From contig SHUD01000021.1 of NCBI GenBank assembly GCA_009697505.1, forward strand, positions 1-40,770: a stretch of DNA of 40,770 bases, written 5' to 3'. The position numbers were made by a program, and so were the translations under genes. The notes below the pieces were generated by a model. It had not been told where the DNA came from. It did no database searches and was given only the letters and a program-made list of their open reading frames with translations. Source of the DNA: Bryobacterales bacterium. Lineage in GTDB: Bacteria > Acidobacteriota > Terriglobia > Bryobacterales > Bryobacteraceae. Below, piece by piece: positions 24,996 through 33,057 of this stretch. The first letter of the stretch is position 1; each line of letters starts with the position of its first letter.

Positions 24996-26282
24996 ATGTT
25001 GACCAGGGAAGAAAATGACCTGTTGACGCAGACCTCCGCGGGGACACCGTGCGGCGAGTATTTCCGGCGCTTCTGGTTGCCGGCGCTGCTTGCCTGGGAA
25101 GTTCCCGAGCCAGACTGCGCGCCCGTTCGCGTACGCATCATGGGCGAAGACCTGATCGCGTTCCGCGATACGCAAGGCCGCGTTGGCATCATCGACGAAT
25201 TCTGCCCGCACCGCCGCGCCAGCCTGTTCTGGGGACGGAATGAAGAGTGCGGCCTGCGCTGTGTCTATCACGGCTGGAAGTTCGATGTGAACGGCGCCTG
25301 CGTGGAGTTACCCAACGAGCCCATCGAGTATGGCTACGCGAGCAAGGTTCGCACCACGGCGTATGCGACGCGCGAATACGGCGGGTTGGTCTGGGTGTAC
25401 ATGGGTCCGCCGGATCGTGTTCCCGAGTTGCCGAAGCTCGAGTGGGCGCGCGTGCCGGAAGATCATCGCTACATCTCCAAGCGCTTTCAGGAGACGAATT
25501 ACCTGCAAGCGGTCGAGGGCGGCATTGATTCCAGCCACTCCAATTTTCTGCACGCGAGTGTGGATGCGTTCCGCCTGACGGATGAGTACGTGGAGAAAAC
25601 CAAGAACAGCTCGAACCTGAGGGCGAAGTATCACTTGCTGGATAGGGCCCCTCGTTTCACGGTGAAGAAGACAGACTATGGCCTGGCGATCGCGGCGCGG
25701 CGCAATGCCGAGGAAGACTTGTACTACTGGCGTACGACGCAATTCCTGTTGCCCAGCCACACCATGATCCCGTATCAGAAGGGGCACTCGATTCACGGGC
25801 ATTGCTGGGTGCCGCGCGACGACGAAACTTGCTGGGTGTGGACCATGACTTGGAATCCCGATGCCCCGCTATCGCGGGAAGACCGTGACGCGATCGCGAA
25901 GGAGACCTTCGTGCATCAGAGCGTGGAGCCAGTAACGTTCCGCCCGGTTCGCAACAAGAGCAACCACTATGGAATCGACCGCGCGCAACAGCGCGACATC
26001 ACCATGACGGGCATTCACGGATTTGCGGCGCAGGATCAAGCGGTGCAGGAAAGCATGGGGCCCGTCGTGGATCGCAGCAAGGAGCGGCTGGGAGCCAGCG
26101 ACGCGGGTATTATCGCCATGCGCAAACTGCTGCTCGACGAGATTCGCGCGCTTGGACAAGGACAGGAGCCCGCCTCCGCGCTTCAGGGAGACGCGTATTG
26201 GATACGCTCCTGCTCGGCTTTGCTGAAGCGCGAAGTCGCTTTCGACGAGGGTATGCGCGAACTGCTGAAGGCCGAGGTCTAG
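24996..26282 (+). CDS. Rieske-type aromatic ring-hydroxylating oxygenase, alpha subunit
   Basis: The 428-residue product has the [2Fe-2S] Rieske ligands Cys70-x-His72 and Cys89-x2-His92 (FCPHRRAS, LRCVYHGWKFD). The mononuclear iron triad region is GGIDSSHSNFLH (Asp178, His181, His186). It resembles phthalate 4,5-dioxygenase/vanillate demethylase-type (type IA) oxygenases, which act without a beta subunit. No ferredoxin reductase gene is in the cluster, so electrons must come from elsewhere. Followed directly by the class II aldolase. The substrate is probably an aromatic acid or aryl ether. Confidence 0.93.
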   Translation: MLTREENDLLTQTSAGTPCGEYFRRFWLPALLAWEVPEPDCAPVRVRIMGEDLIAFRDTQGRVGIIDEFCPHRRASLFWGRNEECGLRCVYHGWKFDVNGACVELPNEPIEYGYASKVRTTAYATREYGGLVWVYMGPPDRVPELPKLEWARVPEDHRYISKRFQETNYLQAVEGGIDSSHSNFLHASVDAFRLTDEYVEKTKNSSNLRAKYHLLDRAPRFTVKKTDYGLAIAARRNAEEDLYYWRTTQFLLPSHTMIPYQKGHSIHGHCWVPRDDETCWVWTMTWNPDAPLSREDRDAIAKETFVHQSVEPVTFRPVRNKSNHYGIDRAQQRDITMTGIHGFAAQDQAVQESMGPVVDRSKERLGASDAGIIAMRKLLLDEIRALGQGQEPASALQGDAYWIRSCSALLKREVAFDEGMRELLKAEV

Positions 26283-26283
26283 C

Positions 26284-26997
26284 GTGAGCGCGGAATCCGA
26301 ACTGCGCGCGGAGCTGGTCAAAGCCTGCCGGGTGCTGTACGCCTGCGGAGCAGCCGGCGACGGCTTGGGCGGGCACTTGAGCGCGCGGCTCGGCGAGCGG
26401 ATTCTGATAAAGCCGCGCCCGGTGAGCTGGTGGAGACTGACGCCGGAGGATCTGATCGTCCTCGATTTAGACGGCAAGCGCGTGGACCGGCCCGGCGAAC
26501 CGTCCGGCGTAAAGGAGTGGCCGATCCATGGGCGCATTTACGCCGCTCGCACCGACGCGGGCTGCGTGTTTCACGCGCATCCGGCGGCGTCGACCCTGAT
26601 GGCCGCGCTGGGGATCACCGTGGAGCCGCTGGATCAGGACTGTGCCGCGCTGACGGATCGCCTGCCCGTGCTTGATAACGGCGCCGTCAGCATCGCGACT
26701 CCCGCGCTGGGCGACCAAGTTGCGCGGGCGCTGGGGTCGCTGGGCACGTTGCTTCTCAAGCATCATGGCTGCGTGGTCGTGGGCGAGAGTGTCGCGGAGG
26801 TTGGCGTCGGCGCGCACCAGCTGGAGAGAGTCGCCAAAACGATGCTGCGCGCGGCGCAACTCGGAGGCCTCCCTGTGCTTTCGCCGGCACAGAAGGCCGC
26901 GATCCTGGCCGCGAGAAAAGGCGCGGAATCGGGCAGTATGAATCAGGAACGCTGGCGCATGCTGCAGGATTACTATCTGGACCGCGCCCATGACTGA
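26284..26997 (+). CDS. class II aldolase/adducin family protein
   Basis: The 237-residue product shows the class II aldolase site: Glu78 (EWPIH), zinc ligands His97 and His99 (FHAHP), and a third His at 160-161 (LLKHHGC). A GLGGHLSAR loop is near 27-35. The GTG start at 26284 is two bases after the Rieske stop, and its stop overlaps the SLC13 start by 8 bases. Such proteins cleave or decarboxylate hydroxy-carbonyl compounds, for example in phthalate or protocatechuate-linked pathways. The substrate is not determinable. Confidence 0.9.
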   Translation: MSAESELRAELVKACRVLYACGAAGDGLGGHLSARLGERILIKPRPVSWWRLTPEDLIVLDLDGKRVDRPGEPSGVKEWPIHGRIYAARTDAGCVFHAHPAASTLMAALGITVEPLDQDCAALTDRLPVLDNGAVSIATPALGDQVARALGSLGTLLLKHHGCVVVGESVAEVGVGAHQLERVAKTMLRAAQLGGLPVLSPAQKAAILAARKGAESGSMNQERWRMLQDYYLDRAHD

Positions 26998-28372
26998 GAC
27001 CGCGTGGAAGACTCTACTGGCGGTTCTCCTCCCTGTCGCGCTTTGGTTCTGGCCGTTGCAACTCGAACCCACCGCCCAGCACGCCATTGCGATCGCGCTG
27101 TTCATGATCCTGGCCTGGGCCACGGAGGTCCTGGATCACGGGATCACAGGACTGATCGGCTGTTACCTGTTCTGGGCGCTCGGTGTCGCGCGCTTCGACG
27201 TCGCCTTCAGCGGCTTCGCCGACGACACGCCGTGGTTCCTGATGGGCGCCATTCTGTTCGGCACCATGGCCAGCAAGTCGGGGCTCGCGAAGCGCCTTGC
27301 CTACATGATCACGATTCGCACCGGCACCAGTTATTCGCGGCTGCTGCTGGCGCTGATTCTGTCTGACTTTCTGCTGACGATCCTGGTTCCTTCGGGCATG
27401 GCGCGCGTGACCATCATGGCCGCCGTGGCGATCGGATTGATCGGCGCGTTCGGGCTCGGCGTGGGTAGCAATGTGGGGCGGGGGATGTTTCTGATCCTCA
27501 CCTATACCGCAGGCGTGTTCGACAAGTCGATCATCGCGGGCGCATCGGCAATTACGGGGCGCGGGATCATAGAAAAGGTAGGCCACGTGGAGGTGCTGTG
27601 GAGCCAATGGCTGATCGCCTATCTGCCCTCCGACATCATCACGATTTTGGTGGCCTGGAGGGTCACGTTGTGGTTGTATCCGCCGGAAGTGGCTTCGCTG
27701 CCGGGCGGCGTGGAACACTTACGCGATGAATTGCGCAAGGCCGGGCCGTGGACCGCGCTTGAAAAGAAAACGCTCGGACTGATGCTGGCCGCGATCGCGT
27801 TCTGGGCGACCGACTTCCTGCACCACATTCCCTCTTCGATGATCGGACTGGGCATCGGCCTCATGAGCCTGCTACCCTTCCTGGGCATTCTGGGCGTCGA
27901 GGATCTGAAGAAGCTGAACTTCCTGCAACTGTTCTTCGTGGCCGCGGCGGTCAGCATGGGCAAGGTGTTGAGCGCGGCCAACGGCCTGGCAGTGCTGACA
28001 AATGTCGTCTTCGCTTGGCTCGAGCCCCTGTTAGCACGCCCGTTTCTTTCCACGTTCGCGCTGTATTGGACCGGGTTCGTGTATCACCTGTTTTTGGCCA
28101 GCGAGATTTCGATGCTGGGGACATCCACTCCGCTGTTGATGCAATTCGCGACCACGCACGGGCTGAGCCCGCTGAAACTGGGGATGCTGTGGGTATTCTC
28201 CTCCGGCGGAAAAATCTTCGTGTACCAATCCGGAGTGCTGGTGCTGGGATACGCCTACGGCTACTTCCGCGCCAAGGACATCCTGCGGCTGGGGCTGATC
28301 ATGAGTCTGGCCGATTCGCTGATGCTGCTGATCGTAGTTCCGTTCTACTGGCCGCTGATAGGAATTCGATAG
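26990..28372 (+). CDS. SLC13/DASS-family anion permease
   Basis: The 460-residue membrane protein matches the divalent-anion:Na+ symporter family, with about 11 hydrophobic segments. The helical-hairpin regions SGMARVTIMAAVAIG and FLASEISMLGTSTPLLMQFA carry Ser-rich turns like the SNT motifs of this family. Substrates are di- or tricarboxylates, sulfate or aromatic dicarboxylates. Given the Rieske and aldolase genes directly in front, an aromatic or dicarboxylic acid is likely. It overlaps the aldolase gene by 8 bases. No terminator is clearly visible after it. Confidence 0.88.
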   Translation: MTETAWKTLLAVLLPVALWFWPLQLEPTAQHAIAIALFMILAWATEVLDHGITGLIGCYLFWALGVARFDVAFSGFADDTPWFLMGAILFGTMASKSGLAKRLAYMITIRTGTSYSRLLLALILSDFLLTILVPSGMARVTIMAAVAIGLIGAFGLGVGSNVGRGMFLILTYTAGVFDKSIIAGASAITGRGIIEKVGHVEVLWSQWLIAYLPSDIITILVAWRVTLWLYPPEVASLPGGVEHLRDELRKAGPWTALEKKTLGLMLAAIAFWATDFLHHIPSSMIGLGIGLMSLLPFLGILGVEDLKKLNFLQLFFVAAAVSMGKVLSAANGLAVLTNVVFAWLEPLLARPFLSTFALYWTGFVYHLFLASEISMLGTSTPLLMQFATTHGLSPLKLGMLWVFSSGGKIFVYQSGVLVLGYAYGYFRAKDILRLGLIMSLADSLMLLIVVPFYWPLIGIR

Positions 28373-28610
28373 CTAGCGGGGGTGCCGGCGTGTTCATTCT
28401 GGACCGGCCAGGGTTGAGATATAATTCCCCAACTATGGGCAAACTGAAAGAAAACTATTGGCCTGAGATGAACACGCTCGCAGTGGCGGAATAGAGCATT
28501 AAGCACACCGCGGGCGTATCGCACTTCGTAGCGGGCATGACCGCACTCTTTTCTCTATTGTTCGTCGGGCAGCTTTTCCATATTGGTAATTGTGTTTACG
28601 TTTTTCTTCA
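28373..28610. other. intergenic stretch without a supported gene
   Basis: This stretch contains TATAAT at 28420-28425, and a 19-codon frame (28435-28494) of no recognisable family. A frame near 28560-28720 reading FFFINGVRGAFSLAR hints at a decayed membrane-protein tail. No structural RNA was recognised. Confidence 0.4.
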
Positions 28611-28766
28611 TCAACGGAGTACGGGGGGCGTTTTCGCTAGCCCGGCATCGAAATCCGGGATGGAAGGTGACGCGGAAGGGACGCGGGCCGGTTTCTTGGT
28701 GGTGGTTGCGCTGCGGTGAGTCTTGGGCTCGGCAACGGGAGCGGGCGCGGTTCGGGTCTTAGGCAT
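28611..28766 (-). CDS. small Lys/Thr/Pro-rich protein, 51 residues
   Basis: The frame starts at ATG 28766, preceded by AAGGAG at 10 bases, a good ribosome binding site. It encodes a low-complexity basic N-terminus (MPKTRTAPAPVAEPKTH, TTTKKPARVP) and ends IPDFDAGLAKTPPVLR. This resembles the disordered N-terminal part of acidobacterial DUF2934-type small proteins, but the helical DUF2934 body is missing, so it could be a truncated relative. The support comes mainly from the ribosome binding site and intact frame. Confidence 0.45.
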   Translation of the reverse strand: MPKTRTAPAPVAEPKTHRSATTTKKPARVPSASPSIPDFDAGLAKTPPVLR

Positions 28767-29138
28767 TAGGGTTGGTCTCCTTCAGATCTTGTGGGTCTTG
28801 CGGACAAAAATTCTCGCGGACAACGGGGACCGGGTGGGGATCTGCGGGGATCGAAATTTAATTACAGCGCGAACGGCGGCGGAAAGTGTTTGACAATTTA
28901 GAAAATAATACGTGAAGCGGGCCACGGCGATAAACCGCCGTGATTCACGAACGTTTAACGCCTCCAAGCGTAGAATGAGCCGAGCGTGAAGTGTGGTTTT
29001 GGGACGCGATCCTCTATACTGAAAGAGAGGTTTGGCTTCGCCTTGCCACCTCGTCTCGCCGGCGCCCAGTCCCTGCGCCCTGTCACTTCATCCAATCCAA
29101 CGGGGGATATCGACGTGCAAACCTAAACAAAGGATTAT
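28767..29138. other. intergenic region upstream of the HAD gene
   Basis: A perfect 7-bp hairpin is at 28923-28942 (CACGGCG-ATAAAC-CGCCGTG) without a T-run. A -10-like TATACT is at 29015-29020. An AAGGA at 29130-29134 serves the TTG start at 29139. The part at 28850-28920 is noticeably A+T-rich compared with the rest. I see no gene. Confidence 0.4.
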
Positions 29139-29933
29139 TTGCTGGTCAGCGACTTCGATCAGACGCTCAGCTTCAACGACTCCGGCATCGTCCTCAGCGA
29201 GCTCATGGGTATCCAGGGTTTCCATGAGCGCATCGCCGGACTCGCGGCTTCCCACCTGGTCCAGCAAGGCGGCGAGCTCGCCTACTTGCTTCTACACGAT
29301 CCGGAGTACAGGCGCGTGCGGCGCGAACATCTAAGCGAAGTTGGCAAGCGCGTTCGCCTGAAGAACAACATCCGCGCGCGCTCCTCGATGCTCGGCAATC
29401 TCAGCGGCCACCGCTTCTGGTTTTATGTGGTTTCAGCGGCGCCACGGGAAGTCATCCAATCCGCGCTCGAGGGAATCGTGCCCGAGGATCACATCTTCGG
29501 AACGCGTTTCCGTTACCACGGAGAAACCGGCGAAATCGAGTCCATCGCCCGCGTTCCGGCGGGATATGGCAAGGTCGCGGTGGTGGACGAACTCAGGGCC
29601 ACAAAGAGCGTGGGCCATGATCGCGTCGTCTACGTTGGCGATGGCAGCTCGGATGTTCACGTGATGCCGCACGTGAACCGCCTGGATGGCCTGACCATTG
29701 CAGTGTCAGAAAACAAATACACCACGCAGATCGCGCGCCGCACGATCTTGAGTGACGACGCGCTGAGTGTCCTGGTGCCGGTGCTCGAAGAGATCGTGGG
29801 CTGGAACGCCACTCAGGTGCGGGCCCTTTTTGAAGTGCACGGTTTCATGCTGCGCGAATGGGACAAGGTGCGGACCGATTCGATCACCATCTGCCCGGCG
29901 ACGAATTCGGCCCCCGCGGGCGGGCTCTCATGA
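29139..29933 (+). CDS. HAD-family phosphatase
   Basis: The 264-residue product has HAD motif I DFDQTL (nucleophile Asp5, acid/base Asp7), a motif II region [10 protein letters not shown] near 95-104, a Lys region YGKVAVVDE near 143-151, and motif [10 protein letters not shown] near 165-172. The helical cap after motif I fits the SerB/PSPase-like subfamily. The only possible start in this frame is TTG 29139 (an in-frame stop is at 29124), with AAGGA just upstream. The stop overlaps the next gene by 4 bases. Substrate unknown; phosphoserine-like small phosphates are typical. Confidence 0.87.
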   Translation: MLVSDFDQTLSFNDSGIVLSELMGIQGFHERIAGLAASHLVQQGGELAYLLLHDPEYRRVRREHLSEVGKRVRLKNNIRARSSMLGNLSGHRFWFYVVSAAPREVIQSALEGIVPEDHIFGTRFRYHGETGEIESIARVPAGYGKVAVVDELRATKSVGHDRVVYVGDGSSDVHVMPHVNRLDGLTIAVSENKYTTQIARRTILSDDALSVLVPVLEEIVGWNATQVRALFEVHGFMLREWDKVRTDSITICPATNSAPAGGLS

Positions 29934-30160
29934 CGCCCGACGCCATCGGCTGGATTGCCACGGCGGTGTTTTCGCTGTCGTATCTGTTCAAAAGCGGCGC
30001 CACGCTGCGCCGCGCGCAGGCGATGGCGGCGATTCTGTGGATCGTCTATGGAGTTACGATTTCGGCAAAGCCGGTCATTGTGGCGAATGTCATTGTCGCC
30101 GTGTCGGCGCTTGGTTCGGCGATCAGCAGGCGCGCATCGAGGGAGTGGCCGAAATGCTGA
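29930..30160 (+). CDS. small YgjV-like inner membrane protein
   Basis: The 76-residue product has three hydrophobic segments ([46 protein letters not shown]), with [12 protein letters not shown] and a W-x-x-YG pattern. These recall YgjV/PQ-loop-type small membrane proteins. ATG 29930 overlaps the HAD stop (ATGA), so they are co-translated. Function unknown. Confidence 0.72.
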   Translation: MTPDAIGWIATAVFSLSYLFKSGATLRRAQAMAAILWIVYGVTISAKPVIVANVIVAVSALGSAISRRASREWPKC

Positions 30161-30179
30161 GGAGACGTGGAGGCAGGCC

Positions 30180-30611
30180 CTACAGGACCGTCTCTTCTTC
30201 CTTTTTTTCCTCTTTCGGTTTGGGCGGCGAGGACTTGGGGGGCGCCGGTTGGCCGCAGGGGAAGGCGTCGATGAGGGAACGGAAAATGAGCTCGACGGCC
30301 GGGTGGTCGAGTTCCTCCTTATGCGCGTCCATCCACTTGAGGGCGATGCGCATGGCCTCCAGCACCTCGACGCCGGAGGGCGAGCAAATCATGCGGACTC
30401 CGGTGCGGTACTCACCGACGCGGATGCCGCCGACAAATCCGCGGATGTAGATCGCGCATGACTCGCCAAACTGCTTTTCCTCGCTGGTGAGCTGCGAGAA
30501 CGGCTTGGTCGCGCCCGCCTCGCACTCTTTGATGAATTCGCGGCCGTTGTCGAAAGCGTAGATCCGGCCGGCGGCGGCGAGCAAAACCAAACCGATCAGC
30601 GTGGCTCGCAT
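30180..30611 (-). CDS. secreted Rap1a/Tai-like protein with charged tail
   Basis: The 143-residue product has a signal peptide (to about 19), then a core resembling the Rap1a/Tai immunity fold: IKECEAG, a conserved ESCAIYIRGFVGGIRVGEY block, CSPSGVEVLEAMRIALKWMDAHKEELDHPAVELIFRSLIDAFPC. Four cysteines could form the two disulfides of that family. An extra Pro/Lys/Glu tail (from about 124) is unusual. No type VI secretion effector is nearby, so a role as immunity protein is not indicated. It is last in the DUF1592 operon, one base behind the VOC gene. Confidence 0.78.
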   Translation of the reverse strand: MRATLIGLVLLAAAGRIYAFDNGREFIKECEAGATKPFSQLTSEEKQFGESCAIYIRGFVGGIRVGEYRTGVRMICSPSGVEVLEAMRIALKWMDAHKEELDHPAVELIFRSLIDAFPCGQPAPPKSSPPKPKEEKKEEETVL

Positions 30612-30612
30612 G

Positions 30613-31491
30613 TCACTTCTTCCCGGGCGCCGGCGTCGCGTAAGTCTGCCCCGGGAAGGTCACCTGCAAACGGATGCCGTCGGGATCGAAAAACTCGTTG
30701 AGCGTCCCCTGGCGGGACATCTGCGCGTTCGCGCCGAGACCTAGCACCACCTTCAATGCCGCGGGCGCATCGAAGGTGTCCACCAGAACGCTGAAGTGAT
30801 CGATCTTGGGCGGCTTGGTGGCGGCGGGATTGTACAGCAGCACGCGGGTTTCCCCGGCTTGGAACGACGGCTGCGGCGGGTCGCCGAGCCCGGGCGTGGG
30901 TTCGCCGAACAGCTTCCGGTAAAACTCGGTCGAGCGCGCCATGTCGCTTACCTGGATCGCCAGGTGGTGCATGCCGCGGGAGACCCACAGCGCATCTTGT
31001 TTGGAACCGGTCTCCTTGGGACCGGCTTCGGGAGTCGCGTGCGGAATCACCTTCCAGGACTGGTCCGCCACCAGTTGAATGCGTGTGCCATCGGGATCGT
31101 TCACAAAGAGGCTGTCGGTCGATCCCGTGACCCTGAACCCGGCCTTTTGGAGCGCGCTTTTCAGGCTCGCGGCATCAAAGTTTTCGATACCAAAACCGAC
31201 GTGATCAATGCGCTTGGTTTCTCCAGTTTTAACGGGCGCGATGGCCATGTAGCTGGGGCCCAGGCGGAGAAAACGGCGCTCGGTCGGGTTGTCTTTGAGG
31301 ACTTCATTGCCGAACAGACGGCGGTAAAACGGCACGGCCTTGCCGATATCGCCGACGGCCAGCGAAACGTGATCAACGCGCGTGGCGCGAAGCAGACCGG
31401 ATTCGGCCCGCGCGGGAATTGCCGCAGCCGCACCGATCGCGGCACCGCCTATCGCCAACGCCTCGCGACGCGTCATCCGAGTGCCGTGCAT
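30613..31491 (-). CDS. Tat-exported VOC/glyoxalase-fold protein, two VOC modules
   Basis: The 292-residue product starts with a Tat-like signal (MTRREALAIGGAAIGAAAAIPARA). Two VOC modules follow: about 37-150 (VDHVSLAVGDIGKAVPFYRRLFG) and 180-285 (MHHLAIQVSDMARSTEFYRKLFGE). His at the start of each module and Glu-type positions are those used for metals in this fold, but the reaction is unknown. ATG 31491 was chosen because AAGGAGG lies 5 bases upstream. An exported VOC protein is unusual, and its place in the DUF1592/DUF1552 operon hints at oxidative chemistry outside the membrane. Confidence 0.85.
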   Translation of the reverse strand: MHGTRMTRREALAIGGAAIGAAAAIPARAESGLLRATRVDHVSLAVGDIGKAVPFYRRLFGNEVLKDNPTERRFLRLGPSYMAIAPVKTGETKRIDHVGFGIENFDAASLKSALQKAGFRVTGSTDSLFVNDPDGTRIQLVADQSWKVIPHATPEAGPKETGSKQDALWVSRGMHHLAIQVSDMARSTEFYRKLFGEPTPGLGDPPQPSFQAGETRVLLYNPAATKPPKIDHFSVLVDTFDAPAALKVVLGLGANAQMSRQGTLNEFFDPDGIRLQVTFPGQTYATPAPGKK

Positions 31492-31533
31492 GCTTCCTCC
31501 TTGGGAACGGAATCTCTTCACAGGAGCCGGCCG

Positions 31534-33039
31534 TTAGTTCTCCGCACCGTGCTTGCGCAGGATTTCAGCAAGGCGGCCGGTCGCGGCATCTTCGGTGGCC
31601 GGGGCAACGTAAACCGCGCTGGCGGTGGCGGCGGAAACCGGCTGTCTTTCGTTGCCTCTGCGCCGGGTGAGTGTTCCGAGCGGCGTGAGTCCCGCCTGGT
31701 TGCGCGCGTTCAGGCCGGCTCCGCGGCTGGCCAGAAACTCGACGACGCCTTCATAGCGATGCGTCACGGCGGCATGCAGGGCGGTGTCGCCCTCGTTATT
31801 AACCCCGTTGGCGTCACCGGCGGCTTTGAACGCGATCTCCACGGCGGGGAGAACTTTACTGTCCGGTTCCGGTTTGCCGTAATCGATCACGTTGATGCCG
31901 CGGCGGTCGTCAACGTTCCGGGTGTCCATGCCCGCGGCGAGCATCACGGCGGTTGCGCCCTTGGGCATGGTGAGCTTGGGGTCAGCGCCGGCGGCGAGTA
32001 AAGCCTGCATGATTTCCGGCTCCACGAATTTCGCGGCCAGCAAATACGGTGTGGAACCGGTCAGCGGCGCCAGCAGCATGAAGTCCGTGGGGTTGCGGCG
32101 CACGGGCGTACCCTTGGTCATGCGGAGATTCGGATCCGCTCCGTGCGCGAGGAGCGCTTTCACCAGAGTAAGGTCGCTGCGAAGGATCGCGGCGTGCAAG
32201 GTGGTATATCCGATGCCCAGGTCATTCGGGTTCGCGCCCTTATCGAGCAGCGCGAGCGCGACCTCGCGATGACCGCTGTGGGCGGCCAGCGTCAAGGCGC
32301 TGGTGCCGTCGGGCAGCGCGTCGTTGGCATCGGCGCCCTTGGCCAGCAGCAGTTTCGCCGATTCGGCATCGCCCGCGCGAGCGGCAAACAGCAGCGGAGT
32401 GCTGCCTCCGCGCATCACGTTATAGTTCAGCTCTTCGCGGCCGGAGCGCTGGGTCTGCTCACCCACGACGGTCTGCGAATAGGAACGGGAACGCGCCTTG
32501 ATATCGGCCCCAAACTCCACCAGCAACGCAGCCGCTTCGGGATGGCTCTGCGCGATGGCCCACATCAGAGCCGTCTGGTTATGTTCGGGCTCGCTGACCT
32601 TGGCGTCGGCGCCGTGGGTTAACAACGCCTTCACCGCGGCGGCGTTTCCGGTACGCGCGCAGGTCATCAATACAGTTTCGCCATTGAGGAGTTTGGCATT
32701 GCTGTTAGCGCGAGCCGCCACGAGCCGCTCGACCATGGCCCCGCTGCCATTACCGCAGGCCACGTGCAACGGCGTCGCTCCCAGGTCATTGGCGGCATCC
32801 ACACGGGCGCCGGCGCGGATCAGCAGATCGACCAGCGTGGCGTTGCCATGGTGCGCGGCCCAGTGCAATGCCGTCGTGCCGTCGCCCTGCTGGGCGTTCA
32901 GGTCCACGCGTTGTTTCAGCAGCGCGCGCGCGGACGCTTCATCCTGGCCTCTCGCAGCCTGAATCAGGCGCAGGTCGGCGGAGGCACCCCAGCCCAGCGT
33001 GGCGGTCAAGTACAGCGCGCAGAGAACGTGGCATCGCAT
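31534..33039 (-). CDS. secreted ankyrin-repeat protein
   Basis: The 501-residue product has a signal peptide (to about 19) and at least ten ankyrin repeats, for example DGTTALHWAAHHGNATLVDLL, LGATPLHVACGNGSGAMVERL and EGDTALHAAVTHRYEGVVEFL. A short insert is at about 190-210, with RSRSYSQTVVGEQTQR. The end is basic and Ala-rich. Periplasmic ankyrin proteins commonly protect or organise redox enzymes, such as catalases, but the role here is unknown. It lies 18 bases behind DUF1552. Confidence 0.93.
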   Translation of the reverse strand: MRCHVLCALYLTATLGWGASADLRLIQAARGQDEASARALLKQRVDLNAQQGDGTTALHWAAHHGNATLVDLLIRAGARVDAANDLGATPLHVACGNGSGAMVERLVAARANSNAKLLNGETVLMTCARTGNAAAVKALLTHGADAKVSEPEHNQTALMWAIAQSHPEAAALLVEFGADIKARSRSYSQTVVGEQTQRSGREELNYNVMRGGSTPLLFAARAGDAESAKLLLAKGADANDALPDGTSALTLAAHSGHREVALALLDKGANPNDLGIGYTTLHAAILRSDLTLVKALLAHGADPNLRMTKGTPVRRNPTDFMLLAPLTGSTPYLLAAKFVEPEIMQALLAAGADPKLTMPKGATAVMLAAGMDTRNVDDRRGINVIDYGKPEPDSKVLPAVEIAFKAAGDANGVNNEGDTALHAAVTHRYEGVVEFLASRGAGLNARNQAGLTPLGTLTRRRGNERQPVSAATASAVYVAPATEDAATGRLAEILRKHGAEN

Positions 33040-33057
33040 ACGAATCGCCTCTTCCGC

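Noticed and set aside
28435..28494. 19-codon frame after a TATAAT box
   Set aside because: It is too short to judge and has no ribosome binding site or recognised similarity.
28537..28719. 60-residue plus-strand frame
   Set aside because: It has no ribosome binding site and overlaps the better supported small minus-strand gene. Another frame with FFFINGVRGAFS reads more like protein, but has no start.
28923..28942. Perfect 7-bp hairpin as a terminator
   Set aside because: No T-run on either strand, and it lies far from the gene ends. Listed only as a structural note.
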